Origin: Dawidia cretensis
GTDB lineage: Bacteria > Bacteroidota > Bacteroidia > Cytophagales > Cyclobacteriaceae
Assembly: GCF_018598175.1 (NCBI RefSeq)
Contig: NZ_JAHESE010000048.1
Coordinates: forward strand, 1-38,043
Reading direction: 5' to 3'
Length of the DNA stretch: 38,043 bases
The notes under the pieces are model-generated. The model made no database searches and was not told the DNA's origin. It saw nothing but the letters and a program-made list of their open reading frames with translations. This document shows positions 1 to 7,669 of the stretch, piece after piece (positions within the stretch are counted from its first letter, which is position 1; every line of letters starts with the position of its first letter). A program made the position numbers and the translations under genes.

Positions 1-79
1 CCTTGAGCATGGTGATTTCCCGCTGCAGGTTGGCAAAGTCAGAGGCCAGCACAGAAGGCGCGATGATGGGAAGGGGCAT
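1..79 (-). CDS. rpe: Ribulose-phosphate 3-epimerase, N-terminal fragment
   Basis: The first 26 codons of a minus-strand gene run off the left edge. The start is the ATG whose first base is at 79. The peptide begins MPLPIIAPSVLASDFANLQ and continues REITMLK, which is the conserved first beta strand and helix of ribulose-5-phosphate 3-epimerase (IAPSxLxxDFxxLxxE). The enzyme interconverts ribulose-5-phosphate and xylulose-5-phosphate in the pentose phosphate pathway, in the cytoplasm. Ser at position 9 of this peptide fits the conserved active-site serine of the family. The gene lies 53 bases beyond the stop of the S8 protease in the same direction, so read-through from that operon is possible. 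Only the N-terminus is visible, but the match is distinctive. Confidence 0.85.
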   Translation of the reverse strand, partial: MPLPIIAPSVLASDFANLQREITMLK

Positions 80-132
80 AAGAGACAGGTAAGAAACTGG
101 CTGCTAAAATACAGATTCGGTACTAACGATCC

Positions 133-1752
133 CTAGCGTCGTACGAGTTTTTGCGTAACCATCCCACCTGGCCAGGTAATGCGGCAGATGTAAAGTCCCG
201 TGCCCAGCGACGATAAATCCACGACACGTTCCGGAGTCTGAGTTGAAAAATACAAGATCTTTTGTATCACCCGTTTGCCTTCCGGGGAAAGCAATTCGAC
301 GTGGCACGTATCAAACTCTTCGGGCAGGTACGAGCGCACCCGCAAGCTGTCATCGTCTACCGGATTGGGATACACCCGAAAAGGATTTTCCCGACGCTGA
401 GCAAAATAGTTCTCGATGGTTTTATAATGCGGAATGCCGTATCCCAGCAGTGTATCGGGCTTCCCCGCCTGCGAGCCGGACAGGCGAATGGCTTCCAGTA
501 ACTCGGCCGCTGTTAAATCGGGGTAGCGTTGCCATACACCGGCCACCAGGCTGGTGATGATCGGTGCGGCCAGTGATGTACCGGTTACGGTACCCAGCCC
601 ACCATTGGCCCGGATCACACTGGTACTCACGCCTTGCGCCGCCACGTCCGGCTTTATGCGGCCGTCGGCGCTTGGGCCTTTCGAGCTGGAGCTTGCGCGT
701 GTCTTTTCACTGTTCACACTTGCCACAGCCAACACTCCTTTTGCATCCGCCGGCGCCGTAATAAGCTGCCAGCTTACGGCACCTTCATTCCCGGCGCTAC
801 AAATCACGGCAATGCCCCGGTCGGCCGCCCACTGCGCCGCGCGGGTTATAACCGTTGTCTTTCCATCCAGGTCTGTCTTACGGTAGTTCATTGACGCATC
901 GTCAAAATCATAGTATCCAAGCGACGACTGAATGATGTCGGCTCCGGCGCTGTCAGCCCGCTCCGCGGCAAACAGCCAATTGTATTCCTCAATGCGATAT
1001 TCGTTCGCCGCATCTTCTGTCACATACAACTGATAACGAGCTCCATAGGCGCCGCCGGTAAAGACACCTTCCTGGTGTGCGGCGATCACAGAGAAAACTT
1101 CGGTACCATGCGTATCGTATTGAAAGACATTGTCGGTATTGTAAACAAAGTCGTGTGACACCGTCAGGTCGATCCGGCCTTCGGCAAACAACGCACCAAA
1201 GGCAGGCGCTGTATTGACACCCGGGAAACCGGCGTCCAACACTGCGATCGTCAGGCCCTGCCCCTGGAACCCATCTGCCTGCATGGCATCAATTCCTACC
1301 ATCGACAATTGTGTATCCGTAACTTCGGCATCCGTGGCCTTGATCCTGGCTTCGCCCCGCTTGCGGCCATTCGGCGCAAGTCGCGCCTCCGGCGCCACCA
1401 GCTCCACACGGTCCACCACTGCCAGACTGCGCAATGCCGGCAGCAATGAAACGTCGCACTGTATTAACACGGCGTTCATCCATCGCGACCGGAAAAACAC
1501 ATCCGCTCCCCTGCTGCGTACAGCCGCTACGTTCGTTTCCAGTACCGGTACGTCGCGTTCCTCCACTGCGATACCTTGACGAATACGGCGATCAATCGCC
1601 CGTTGAGACAGAAATTGTGATGGCGCGGAAATAGTATACGGACTACCCTGCTTATTGTTAAACACAACAACATACCGGTTCACCTGCGCCTGCAACGGTA
1701 CTGTCAGCACAAAAACAAGCCACACCGCCACCAGGCTATTCCGCTTTGCCAT
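133..1752 (-). CDS. Subtilisin-like serine protease (S8) with T9SS sorting domain
   Basis: This 539-residue protein is a secreted protease. A signal peptide covers about residues 1-22 (hydrophobic stretch, then LQAQ). A propeptide-like segment follows to about 145. The S8 catalytic domain spans about 165-445 and has a complete active site: Asp173 in AVLDAGFPG, His215 in DTHGTEV, the oxyanion Asn322 in SAGNEG and the nucleophile Ser393 in GTSLAAP. The C-terminus (about 457-539) begins FRVYPNP and ends with GLYICRITW...KLVRR, a type A T9SS sorting domain that directs outer-membrane export and is usually removed. The ATG at 1752 lies inside the end of the upstream lipoprotein gene (17-base overlap), which suggests translational coupling. 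Substrate is unknown. The protease family is secure; surface-anchored versus released is not known. Confidence 0.93.
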   Translation of the reverse strand: MAKRNSLVAVWLVFVLTVPLQAQVNRYVVVFNNKQGSPYTISAPSQFLSQRAIDRRIRQGIAVEERDVPVLETNVAAVRSRGADVFFRSRWMNAVLIQCDVSLLPALRSLAVVDRVELVAPEARLAPNGRKRGEARIKATDAEVTDTQLSMVGIDAMQADGFQGQGLTIAVLDAGFPGVNTAPAFGALFAEGRIDLTVSHDFVYNTDNVFQYDTHGTEVFSVIAAHQEGVFTGGAYGARYQLYVTEDAANEYRIEEYNWLFAAERADSAGADIIQSSLGYYDFDDASMNYRKTDLDGKTTVITRAAQWAADRGIAVICSAGNEGAVSWQLITAPADAKGVLAVASVNSEKTRASSSSKGPSADGRIKPDVAAQGVSTSVIRANGGLGTVTGTSLAAPIITSLVAGVWQRYPDLTAAELLEAIRLSGSQAGKPDTLLGYGIPHYKTIENYFAQRRENPFRVYPNPVDDDSLRVRSYLPEEFDTCHVELLSPEGKRVIQKILYFSTQTPERVVDLSSLGTGLYICRITWPGGMVTQKLVRR

Positions 1753-2431
1753 ATTCCTTAAGCCATTGTTTATAAATGACGCCTTGTTCCACCAATTGCT
1801 GCGCCAAACACCCTGGCTGCGTGCAGTAGCTCAGTTGCGTCGTTTCCTTGTATACCAGCCCGATGTCTGCGGCGTATACTTCCTTGCGCTGGTCGAGGAA
1901 AACAATGAAGTCTTCGTTATCATGCTGCAACACGGTCAGACAATCGTCAAAGTGCTGCGCCCCACGGGTTTGCCCCTGACCCAACGAGTCCAATTGGTAA
2001 TCATCACGCTCGCCCGTGTTATAAGCGTTACCATTCCATACTTGCCCGTTATAGGGTGGAAAGCGTAACTTAACATACGGTATGTTCTCCTCCTGCACCA
2101 CCAACTCCTCGGGGGTGCGCCGTGCTGACCACGTGTCGAGGTATGTCCAGGCCACTTCGCCAGGCAAGCGCTTGCTGCGGTACACGACATACGTCGAGTC
2201 GCCGTCGGCATTGAGAAAGGAATCGGGTGTTTCCACGCGCAGCTCATACCGCGCCGTGTCGGGGTCGCGCAGCGTATACGTAATTTCTACTATGTCGTAA
2301 ATCTGGTAATGACCGACGGCCAACGGAAAATAGCGATAACCCTTGTCGGGAACACCCGCATCGTCGCCGGAGTCGCATGACGCCAACGCCAGAAACACCA
2401 TGGATAACAGAAAACCGGTAAAAAATTTCAC
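1736..2431 (-). CDS. Putative lipoprotein of unknown function
   Basis: This 231-residue protein starts with GTG at 2431; no ATG is available before the signal peptide. The N-terminus is a lipoprotein signal with the lipobox LASC, placing the lipidated Cys at residue 19. It is followed by DSGDD, an acidic run resembling the lipoprotein export signal that sends Bacteroidota lipoproteins to the cell surface. The mature part is beta-rich, with YRYFPLAVGHYQIYDI near its start, and has a Cys pair near its C-terminus (YCTQPGC). I do not recognise an enzyme family. It is the first gene of a two-gene unit and overlaps the protease gene by 17 bases, so the two are probably co-expressed and may both act at the cell surface. 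That link is inference. Confidence 0.8.
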   Translation of the reverse strand: MKFFTGFLLSMVFLALASCDSGDDAGVPDKGYRYFPLAVGHYQIYDIVEITYTLRDPDTARYELRVETPDSFLNADGDSTYVVYRSKRLPGEVAWTYLDTWSARRTPEELVVQEENIPYVKLRFPPYNGQVWNGNAYNTGERDDYQLDSLGQGQTRGAQHFDDCLTVLQHDNEDFIVFLDQRKEVYAADIGLVYKETTQLSYCTQPGCLAQQLVEQGVIYKQWLKEYGKAE

Positions 2432-2482
2432 TGATTAGTCAATTTTACTTAAATCCGCGCTTGAATCTGAACGTAAGCCGTT

Positions 2483-2490
2483 CAAAGTTA
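2483..2490 (-). promoter_or_regulatory. Candidate -7 promoter element for the lipoprotein/protease unit
   Basis: On the minus strand this reads TAACTTTG, an exact match to the Bacteroidota -7 consensus TAnnTTTG, about 52 bases upstream of the GTG start at 2431. No TTG element is visible at the usual -33 distance, so this is a moderate call. It lies in the 81-base divergent gap shared with the TrpF-like gene. Confidence 0.4.
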
Positions 2491-2512
2491 TTTTTTCGCG
2501 GGCATTAAAGCT

Positions 2513-3079
2513 ATGGCATTAAGAACATTCGTAAAAGTAGGGAGCATCACAAACCTGAGCGACGCACGGTACTGCGCCGGCATGGGCGCTGATCTGTTGG
2601 GGTTTGGGGCAGTATCCGGGCATGAAAATCACATTACACCAAAACAATTCCAGGAAATACGCGGTTGGGTCACCGGCCCGCAAATCGTCGCCGAGCTTTA
2701 CGGCATGTCAGACGCCGCGGAGTGGCCCGGCATCCAGGAAGAATACCGGCCTGACTTGGTCGAATTGGGCCTCCGGGAATTGACGATTTTGTCGCGCGAA
2801 CCATCGCTGCCCTACATCCTTGCGCTGGCGCCGGGTGAGCAGATACCATTGGGGAGCAACCCCGCCTATGTGCTGATCGATCCGGACGACCCTGCCCTGC
2901 TGCAGCTCACAACAAAATACCCGGTACTGGTCATGGTGCAACAAACGTCATTGGTACAATCGCTGCTGGACGGCGGAGGTATCCGGGGCCTGGCATTACA
3001 AGGCGGTCAGGAAGATCGTCCCGGCTTACGCGACTACAACGAGCTGGGCGAGATCCTGGAGATGCTCGATACCGATTGA
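2513..3079 (+). CDS. TrpF-like (phosphoribosylanthranilate isomerase-like) barrel protein, catalytic Cys absent
   Basis: This 188-residue protein resembles phosphoribosylanthranilate isomerase. It starts VKVGSITNLSDARYCAGMG, aligning with the TrpF strand VKICGITNLEDA, and ends with an LALQGG...RPGLRDYNEL segment resembling the TrpF phosphate-binding SSGVE...PGxKD end. In TrpF the Cys of KICG is the catalytic base; here that position is Gly10 (VKVGS). The usual DxxxxGGxGxxF segment is not recognisable either. The protein is shorter than typical TrpF (about 200-220) and no other trp genes are adjacent. It is therefore probably not a working tryptophan enzyme, though it may bind a phosphorylated ligand. 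Its 3' end faces the response regulator gene with only six bases between them. Confidence 0.75.
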   Translation: MALRTFVKVGSITNLSDARYCAGMGADLLGFGAVSGHENHITPKQFQEIRGWVTGPQIVAELYGMSDAAEWPGIQEEYRPDLVELGLRELTILSREPSLPYILALAPGEQIPLGSNPAYVLIDPDDPALLQLTTKYPVLVMVQQTSLVQSLLDGGGIRGLALQGGQEDRPGLRDYNELGEILEMLDTD

Positions 3080-3085
3080 GATAGT

Positions 3086-3784
3086 TTACCGAATATGAAG
3101 CCGGTAGCGGTTATCGCTCATGCGATGGATGATATCCAGCCCCAGCTTCTTACGGAGGCTTTGAATATACACGTCGATAGACGTGTCAAAGAGGTATATC
3201 TCCGAACCCCAGATATTTTGCAACAGGTTCTCTTGTGAGATAACTTTACGAGGGTTCTGTGCAAAAAAGAACAACAGTTCAAACTCGGGCCGGCTTAACG
3301 TAATCTCGTCGTCATCAATCATAACCGACGTCGACTTCCGGTGAATTTTCAGGTTGCCGATCTTCAACTCCGGAATGCTCTTGCGGATTACAAAATTGCG
3401 CTTCAGCACAGTCGCCACCTTGTACGTCAGCGCCCGCAGGCCGATCACCTTTTCAATGTAATCATCACCCCCCGTGTCGAGCGCGGCTTCGTGGTAGTAG
3501 TGTTCCGACTTGGCTGAGAGAAAGAAAATGTAAATGTCTTCAAAACGCTTGATGGAGCGCAACTCCCGACAGATCTCGATGCCGTTGGGGTGCGGCATCA
3601 TAATGTCAAGAATAATGAGATCTGGGGAAAAGGCGAGCGCAGCCTTTACAGCATTCTGACTTTCGTCAATACCCTTTACGTGGAAACCTTCTTTCTCGAG
3701 GTTGTATTCCAGCAACTCCAGGATGTCCCTGTCATCGTCTACCACTAGTATCCGGAAACTCTTCTTGTCATTCTTATCACGCAT
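3086..3784 (-). CDS. OmpR/PhoB-family response regulator
   Basis: A two-domain response regulator: a receiver domain (about the first 120 residues) and a winged-helix DNA-binding domain (roughly the last 95, with SRPEFELLFFFAQNP and the recognition helix region SIDVYIQSLRKKLG). Counted from an upstream ATG at 3811, the acidic pocket is DDD25-27, the phospho-acceptor is Asp69 (LIILDIMMP), the Ser/Thr switch is Ser99 and the conserved Lys is Lys121. I prefer the ATG at 3784 (MRDKNDKKSFRILVVDDD), which leaves a normal-length leader. The usual Lys-Pro is Lys-Val here, and the FxSAKSEHYYHEAALDTGGDDY region is longer and more divergent than usual. No histidine kinase is adjacent. It lies 82 bases downstream of the glycosyltransferase gene in the same direction. 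Confidence 0.9.
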   Translation of the reverse strand: MRDKNDKKSFRILVVDDDRDILELLEYNLEKEGFHVKGIDESQNAVKAALAFSPDLIILDIMMPHPNGIEICRELRSIKRFEDIYIFFLSAKSEHYYHEAALDTGGDDYIEKVIGLRALTYKVATVLKRNFVIRKSIPELKIGNLKIHRKSTSVMIDDDEITLSRPEFELLFFFAQNPRKVISQENLLQNIWGSEIYLFDTSIDVYIQSLRKKLGLDIIHRMSDNRYRLHIR

Positions 3785-3866
3785 ATCATTTTCGCTTAGG
3801 AAAAATAGCATGACAAGGTTATCCCGTCATTACAGACACGTTATGAAGGCATGAAGTTTTGAAATA

Positions 3867-4856
3867 TCAGCGACGCGACGCGTCAATCGCACGGGCTACA
3901 GCTTCGGCTGTCGTATTCGGATAGTCTACCGTTACACGATCTGAGGTCTCGATCCACTCAATAATTCTCTCGATATTCTTTTTCTTCACCTTCTTCAGGA
4001 TCGGTACACCGAGTTTCTCCAGTGAGGCCGCGTTATAGTGTTGCTCAAGCTGCGACTTCATTGGCACCACCATCAACTTCTTGCCGAGATACAACGCTTC
4101 GGCTGGAGTCTCAAAGCCGGCACCGCACAATACACCTTTTGCGGATATCATGCTTCGGGCGAAATCATCCTTGCTCACGGGATATACAGAAAGCTTACCT
4201 ACGTGGTAGGGCTTCCGTGCATGCTTGGAAAAGATATGCCACTCGATTTGTGGAATACGTGCCAGGATCGGTACCAGCTTGCGGTCGTCGTACGAAGGCA
4301 GGTATACTGTATAATGTTCCTTCTCCACCGGCTTCTGCTCACGCACCGCCGATCGGATCACCGGTGTAAAGATGTTATCATCATAACGTTCAAAGTGAAA
4401 AGATACGTAGTGATCAACCGGGGCATAGTTGTGCAGCACCCACTCCCCCACGGGGTCTATCTTACGTGGCTTGGGTACTCGCGCCGACAGCAACGCCGAT
4501 TGGTGGCTCAATCCTACACAGGGAATTTCGTACTTCCGCGCAGCCCAGGCTGAAATGGGCTCGAAGTCGTTAATTACCAAATCATACTTCTCAATGGGAA
4601 ATTTCTTGATCTCCCGATACACGTCCTTCGAGCTGTTTTGCTTAAAGGTTTTCAGAAAGTCGATGCCGCCGTTTTTGCCAAAGAAAAAGCTCAGGCCTTT
4701 TGATTTATACTTCACCGGATAGCTCAGCTTGATGTCGGCCTGTGCGCCGCTTACAAAAAGGTCGAGTTCTCCATACTGCTGCAGGATCGGAACAACGTCT
4801 TCCGCACGGGCAATGTGCCCGTTGCCGGTGCCCTGGATGGCAAATAATATTCTCAC
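3867..4856 (-). CDS. GT-B fold glycosyltransferase (MJ1255-like)
   Basis: A 329-residue protein with two Rossmann-like halves. The N-terminal half has the nucleotide-sugar transferase glycine loop GTGNGHIARA at residues 9-18. The C-terminal half has GVLCGAGFETPAEALYLGK (241-259) followed by VVPMKSQLEQHYNA, the donor-binding segment seen in GT28/MurG-like enzymes. This matches the family of MJ1255-type uncharacterised transferases. The gene starts with GTG at 4856, overlapping the TGA of the upstream phosphoesterase gene as GTGA, a tight coupling. The substrate cannot be read from the sequence. The partner's resemblance to lipid A pathway hydrolases suggests a glycolipid, but that is inference. 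No signal peptide or membrane segment is present. Confidence 0.82.
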   Translation of the reverse strand: MRILFAIQGTGNGHIARAEDVVPILQQYGELDLFVSGAQADIKLSYPVKYKSKGLSFFFGKNGGIDFLKTFKQNSSKDVYREIKKFPIEKYDLVINDFEPISAWAARKYEIPCVGLSHQSALLSARVPKPRKIDPVGEWVLHNYAPVDHYVSFHFERYDDNIFTPVIRSAVREQKPVEKEHYTVYLPSYDDRKLVPILARIPQIEWHIFSKHARKPYHVGKLSVYPVSKDDFARSMISAKGVLCGAGFETPAEALYLGKKLMVVPMKSQLEQHYNAASLEKLGVPILKKVKKKNIERIIEWIETSDRVTVDYPNTTAEAVARAIDASRR

Positions 4857-5713
4857 TTCTTGACGGTTAAAAATTCATTGACAAGGTCGCGAAAAATTTC
4901 GTCGTTGTCGAGCTTGTCGCCCCGAAAACGCTTCGGCAGCTTCACACTTTGGGCCACCTTGTCTTCGGCATACCGGTAAATGCGCCAGCCCGTGCGCGGA
5001 TCGTATTCCAGACAGGACAGATTTTCGATCCAGTCGCCGGAGTTCAGGTACATAACCTCCCCCTTCTCCGTCTGAATCTTCCGGATCTCCGGCTGGTGAA
5101 TATGGCCGCACACTACATAGTCATAGCCATTGTCAATGGCTATCTCGGCCGCCGTTTCTTCAAACTTGTTGATAAACTTCACAGCAGACTTCACACTGTC
5201 TTTCACCCGCTTGGAGAGCGAGATTTTCTCCCGTCCCAGCCGATTAAGACACCAGTTGACAAAGGTATTGATCAGAATAAGGGTATCGTAGCCAATGGCT
5301 CCCAGTTTAGCCAGCCACTTTGAGTGTTGCATGGTTATGTCAAACACATCGCCATGAAACACCCAGGCACGTTTACCCGCCAGTTTTAACACCACTTTGT
5401 TGCCAATATGGAAAGACCCCAGGCGTAACCCCGCAAACTTGCGCAGCATTTCGTCATGATTCCCGGTCAGGTAGATCACTTTGGTATTCTTTGCCAACAG
5501 TCCCATGATGTGTCTGATTACCTGCATATGCGACGTTGGCCAATATCGCTTGCTAAACTGCCACATATCGATGATGTCGCCGTTCAGAATGAGACGTTTC
5601 GGGCGTATAGTCTTGAGGTAGCGCAGGAGTTCTTGGGCGTGGCAGCCGTATGTGCCAAGATGTATATCGGACAGTATGACGAGTTCTACGTCACGCTTCT
5701 TTTTTTTGCCCAT
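4853..5713 (-). CDS. LpxH-like metallophosphoesterase
   Basis: A 286-residue calcineurin-like phosphoesterase with all metal-binding motifs: DIH (Asp16, His18), GDIIDMW (Asp46), GNHD (Asn85, His86), HGD (His120) and GHIH (His204, His206). The GDxxDxW and FHGD spacing places it in the UDP-2,3-diacylglucosamine diphosphatase (LpxH) superfamily, which makes lipid X in lipid A synthesis. Canonical LpxH has GNRD where this protein has GNHD, and this protein is about 40 residues longer, so it may be a paralogue with a different pyrophosphate or glycolipid substrate. I therefore give no symbol. A middle helical stretch (about 140-190) could act as a membrane-association cap. It is translationally coupled to the following glycosyltransferase gene. 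Confidence 0.85.
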   Translation of the reverse strand: MGKKKKRDVELVILSDIHLGTYGCHAQELLRYLKTIRPKRLILNGDIIDMWQFSKRYWPTSHMQVIRHIMGLLAKNTKVIYLTGNHDEMLRKFAGLRLGSFHIGNKVVLKLAGKRAWVFHGDVFDITMQHSKWLAKLGAIGYDTLILINTFVNWCLNRLGREKISLSKRVKDSVKSAVKFINKFEETAAEIAIDNGYDYVVCGHIHQPEIRKIQTEKGEVMYLNSGDWIENLSCLEYDPRTGWRIYRYAEDKVAQSVKLPKRFRGDKLDNDEIFRDLVNEFLTVKK

Positions 5714-5756
5714 ACCTCGTTTTCATGAACCCGGCGCACTAATGCGCACCGGTCTT

Positions 5757-5764
5757 CAAACCTA
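5757..5764 (-). promoter_or_regulatory. Candidate -7 element upstream of the phosphoesterase/glycosyltransferase pair
   Basis: The minus strand reads TAGGTTTG, an exact TAnnTTTG match, 44 bases from the ATG at 5713. A convincing TTG at -33 is not seen. A small inverted repeat (GCGCA CTAA TGCGC, 5734-5747) lies between this element and the start codon. The rest of the gap to 5923 is AT-rich with no other feature I can support. Confidence 0.35.
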
Positions 5765-5923
5765 AAAGAAAAGTTAACAGTATAAAAATACCGCGGGCGG
5801 ATTAATTGACTATGCCCGGAATATTAAAAAATCATTATCGAGGCAACAAAAACACTGATTATCAATCAATTAAAACATATTAACACTATTTCAATGATAG
5901 CGTAAAAGCCGACGTATCAAGAC

Positions 5924-5955
5924 AAAAAAAGGCGCGGATTTGAGCAACCCGCGCC
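5924..5955 (-). terminator. Rho-independent terminator after the PRC-barrel gene
   Basis: On the minus strand a 7-bp GC stem (GGCGCGG / CCGCGCC, plus-strand 5931-5937 and 5949-5955, loop about 11) is followed at once by seven T residues. It lies 43 bases past the stop of the PRC-barrel gene and separates that unit from the phosphoesterase/glycosyltransferase pair. Confidence 0.85.
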
Positions 5956-5997
5956 ACAGTTGTGTAATGCTCCGGCCATGCCGGCGTATAAGTCATA

Positions 5998-6423
5998 TTA
6001 ATACGGTTCGCTACCGGTATTGGAGCCCATAAAGCCGCCCCAGTAAGTACCTGCATTTTCCAGGCTATGATCATTGGTTTCCGGCCAGTGATCTTTGTCA
6101 AAACCGGGCGCATTCTTCAATGTCTCCTTGTCCTGGTTTAAGACAAAGGCCTGATTCTTAGGATCGATTTGCAGCAGTCGGAATGGAATGGCAAACAGCT
6201 TCTCGCCGATGCCCAGGAAACCGCCACACTCCAATACCACGTATTGAATACTGCCCGCGTGAATGTCGAGCATTATATCTTTGATATCCCCCAGCTTTTC
6301 GCCGGCAGGATTATACACGTCGTCACCAATGACCGACGAAGCGGTGAGGTACTTCACTGGAAGGTTGGGATGCACCCCTTCGTGGTTGCGACCCGTAAGG
6401 TTATCTTGACTGTATGTGTCCAT
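5998..6423 (-). CDS. PRC-barrel domain protein
   Basis: A 141-residue soluble protein. Residues about 24-98 form a PRC-barrel: YLTASSVIGDDVYNPAGEK, then LGDIKDIMLD, a hydrophobic IQYVVLECGGFLGIGEKLFAIP and a closing strand AFVLN. This is the fold of the photosynthetic reaction centre H subunit and of RimM; stand-alone bacterial versions are often found with general stress genes, but their molecular role is mostly unknown. The C-terminal tail (about 110-141) is rich in Gly, Asn and aromatic residues and looks flexible. The 46-base gap to the TPR gene upstream allows co-transcription, and a strong terminator follows. Start is the ATG at 6423. Confidence 0.85.
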   Translation of the reverse strand: MDTYSQDNLTGRNHEGVHPNLPVKYLTASSVIGDDVYNPAGEKLGDIKDIMLDIHAGSIQYVVLECGGFLGIGEKLFAIPFRLLQIDPKNQAFVLNQDKETLKNAPGFDKDHWPETNDHSLENAGTYWGGFMGSNTGSEPY

Positions 6424-6469
6424 GATAGAATTTTTATCACGAACGAGTAAAAACCGTGCCCACCACCGG

Positions 6470-6973
6470 TCACACGATCAGCTTCTTTTTGCGTTCACAG
6501 CGGCTGATGGATTCCACAGCAGAATCGATGGTTTTGGAATCGAAGGAATTCTGAATGTGCAGTCGGAAATAATGAATGGCGTCGTCGTACCGCCCTTGTA
6601 TTTCGCGCATCATACCGTACTCGTTGTACAGCGTTGCGTAGTTAATGCCCGGCACCTTTAACGCCAGACCGAGAATAATCTCCAGCTCATCGTGTTTGCG
6701 CAGCGCCGCCAGGCAGTAACAGTAATTGTAATAGGCCGCTGCGTAACCCGGTGCAAACTTCACTGCCAGTCGATAGTGTTCTTCCGCGCGATCGTAATTC
6801 TTGAATTTGGTTTCATACAGCCAGCCCAGGTGGTTGTGTGCCTTGCCAAAGTCAGGCGCCTCCGCCAGGATATCCTCCAGCGTTTGGGCCGCCTCCCGCA
6901 GCTGCCCTTCGCTGATCAACCGGTCGGCCGTCAGAAAGCGCTCTTCCAGCTCAAAATTTGTTTCCTCGTGCAT
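6470..6973 (-). CDS. Small tetratricopeptide repeat protein
   Basis: A 167-residue, all-helical protein without a signal peptide. About three to four TPR units can be seen: LISEGQLREAAQTLEDILAE, then a unit with NHLGWLYETKFKNYDRAEEHYR, one with AAYYNYCYCLAALRKHDE, and YNEYGMMREIQGRYDDAIHYF. TPRs are protein-binding scaffolds; no partner can be named. It ends in a basic stretch (RCERKKKLIV). It lies 21 bases downstream of trmB in the same direction and probably belongs to the same transcript. Confidence 0.85.
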   Translation of the reverse strand: MHEETNFELEERFLTADRLISEGQLREAAQTLEDILAEAPDFGKAHNHLGWLYETKFKNYDRAEEHYRLAVKFAPGYAAAYYNYCYCLAALRKHDELEIILGLALKVPGINYATLYNEYGMMREIQGRYDDAIHYFRLHIQNSFDSKTIDSAVESISRCERKKKLIV

Positions 6974-6994
6974 ATAGAGATGGGGTAATTGTCT

Positions 6995-7648
6995 TTAAAA
7001 GTGGAATCGCAGGTATTTGATTGTCTCGCCTTTGGCAGCAAACATCTCTTCAAACCGCGTCTTAATATCAAAACACTCCGGCCGCAACGGCGATTCATAC
7101 ACACGATCGGTATACTGCAGGTCGAGAATATCCGTACGTTGCTGCAACTCTTCCAGCGTATAGGTATACAACAACGTATTGTCGGTCTTCAATCGTACAT
7201 AACCGCCAGGTTTCAGCAAACGCTGATACATTTCCAAAAAACGCGGGCTTGTCAGCCGGCGCTTGATATCGCGCTTGCGCGGACGCGGATCCGGAAAGGT
7301 AAGCCAGATCTCATCCACCTCTCCCAACGCGAAGAAATTCTCGATCAGCAATATCTGCGTGCGCAAGAACGCTACATTGGAAAGCCCTTGCTCGACGGCC
7401 AACGTACTGCCCTTCCAAATGCGCTCTCCTTTCATATCCACGCCAATAAAGTTTCGCTCGGGAAACAGCTTGCCGAGCGCCACCGAGTATTCGCCCCGGC
7501 CACAGGCCAGCTCGATCGTGATCGGATTGTTATTCTTAAAGTGGCTTTCCCGCCAGTTTCCCTTAATCGAGTTATAATTTGCCTTTGTCGGCTCAATGAC
7601 ATTATCCAGCCCCTCAATGATCCGGAATCTCTCTTGCTTGCGTTTCAC
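6995..7648 (-). CDS. trmB: tRNA (guanine-N7-)-methyltransferase
   Basis: A 217-residue enzyme that methylates N7 of guanosine 46 in the tRNA variable loop using S-adenosylmethionine. The SAM-binding motif is IELACGRGEYS (about residues 45-55), with the acidic motif II GVDMKGERIWKG (69-80). The TrmB signature WLTFPDPRPRKRDIKRRL lies at about 115-132. The C-terminal KTRFEEMFAAKG segment matches the family's TxFExxxxxxG motif. The start is GTG at 7648, since no in-frame ATG lies at a suitable place. It lies 21 bases downstream of folC. The identity is secure. Confidence 0.95.
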   Translation of the reverse strand: MKRKQERFRIIEGLDNVIEPTKANYNSIKGNWRESHFKNNNPITIELACGRGEYSVALGKLFPERNFIGVDMKGERIWKGSTLAVEQGLSNVAFLRTQILLIENFFALGEVDEIWLTFPDPRPRKRDIKRRLTSPRFLEMYQRLLKPGGYVRLKTDNTLLYTYTLEELQQRTDILDLQYTDRVYESPLRPECFDIKTRFEEMFAAKGETIKYLRFHF

Positions 7649-7669
7649 TTCTTAATTATTAATGATCGA

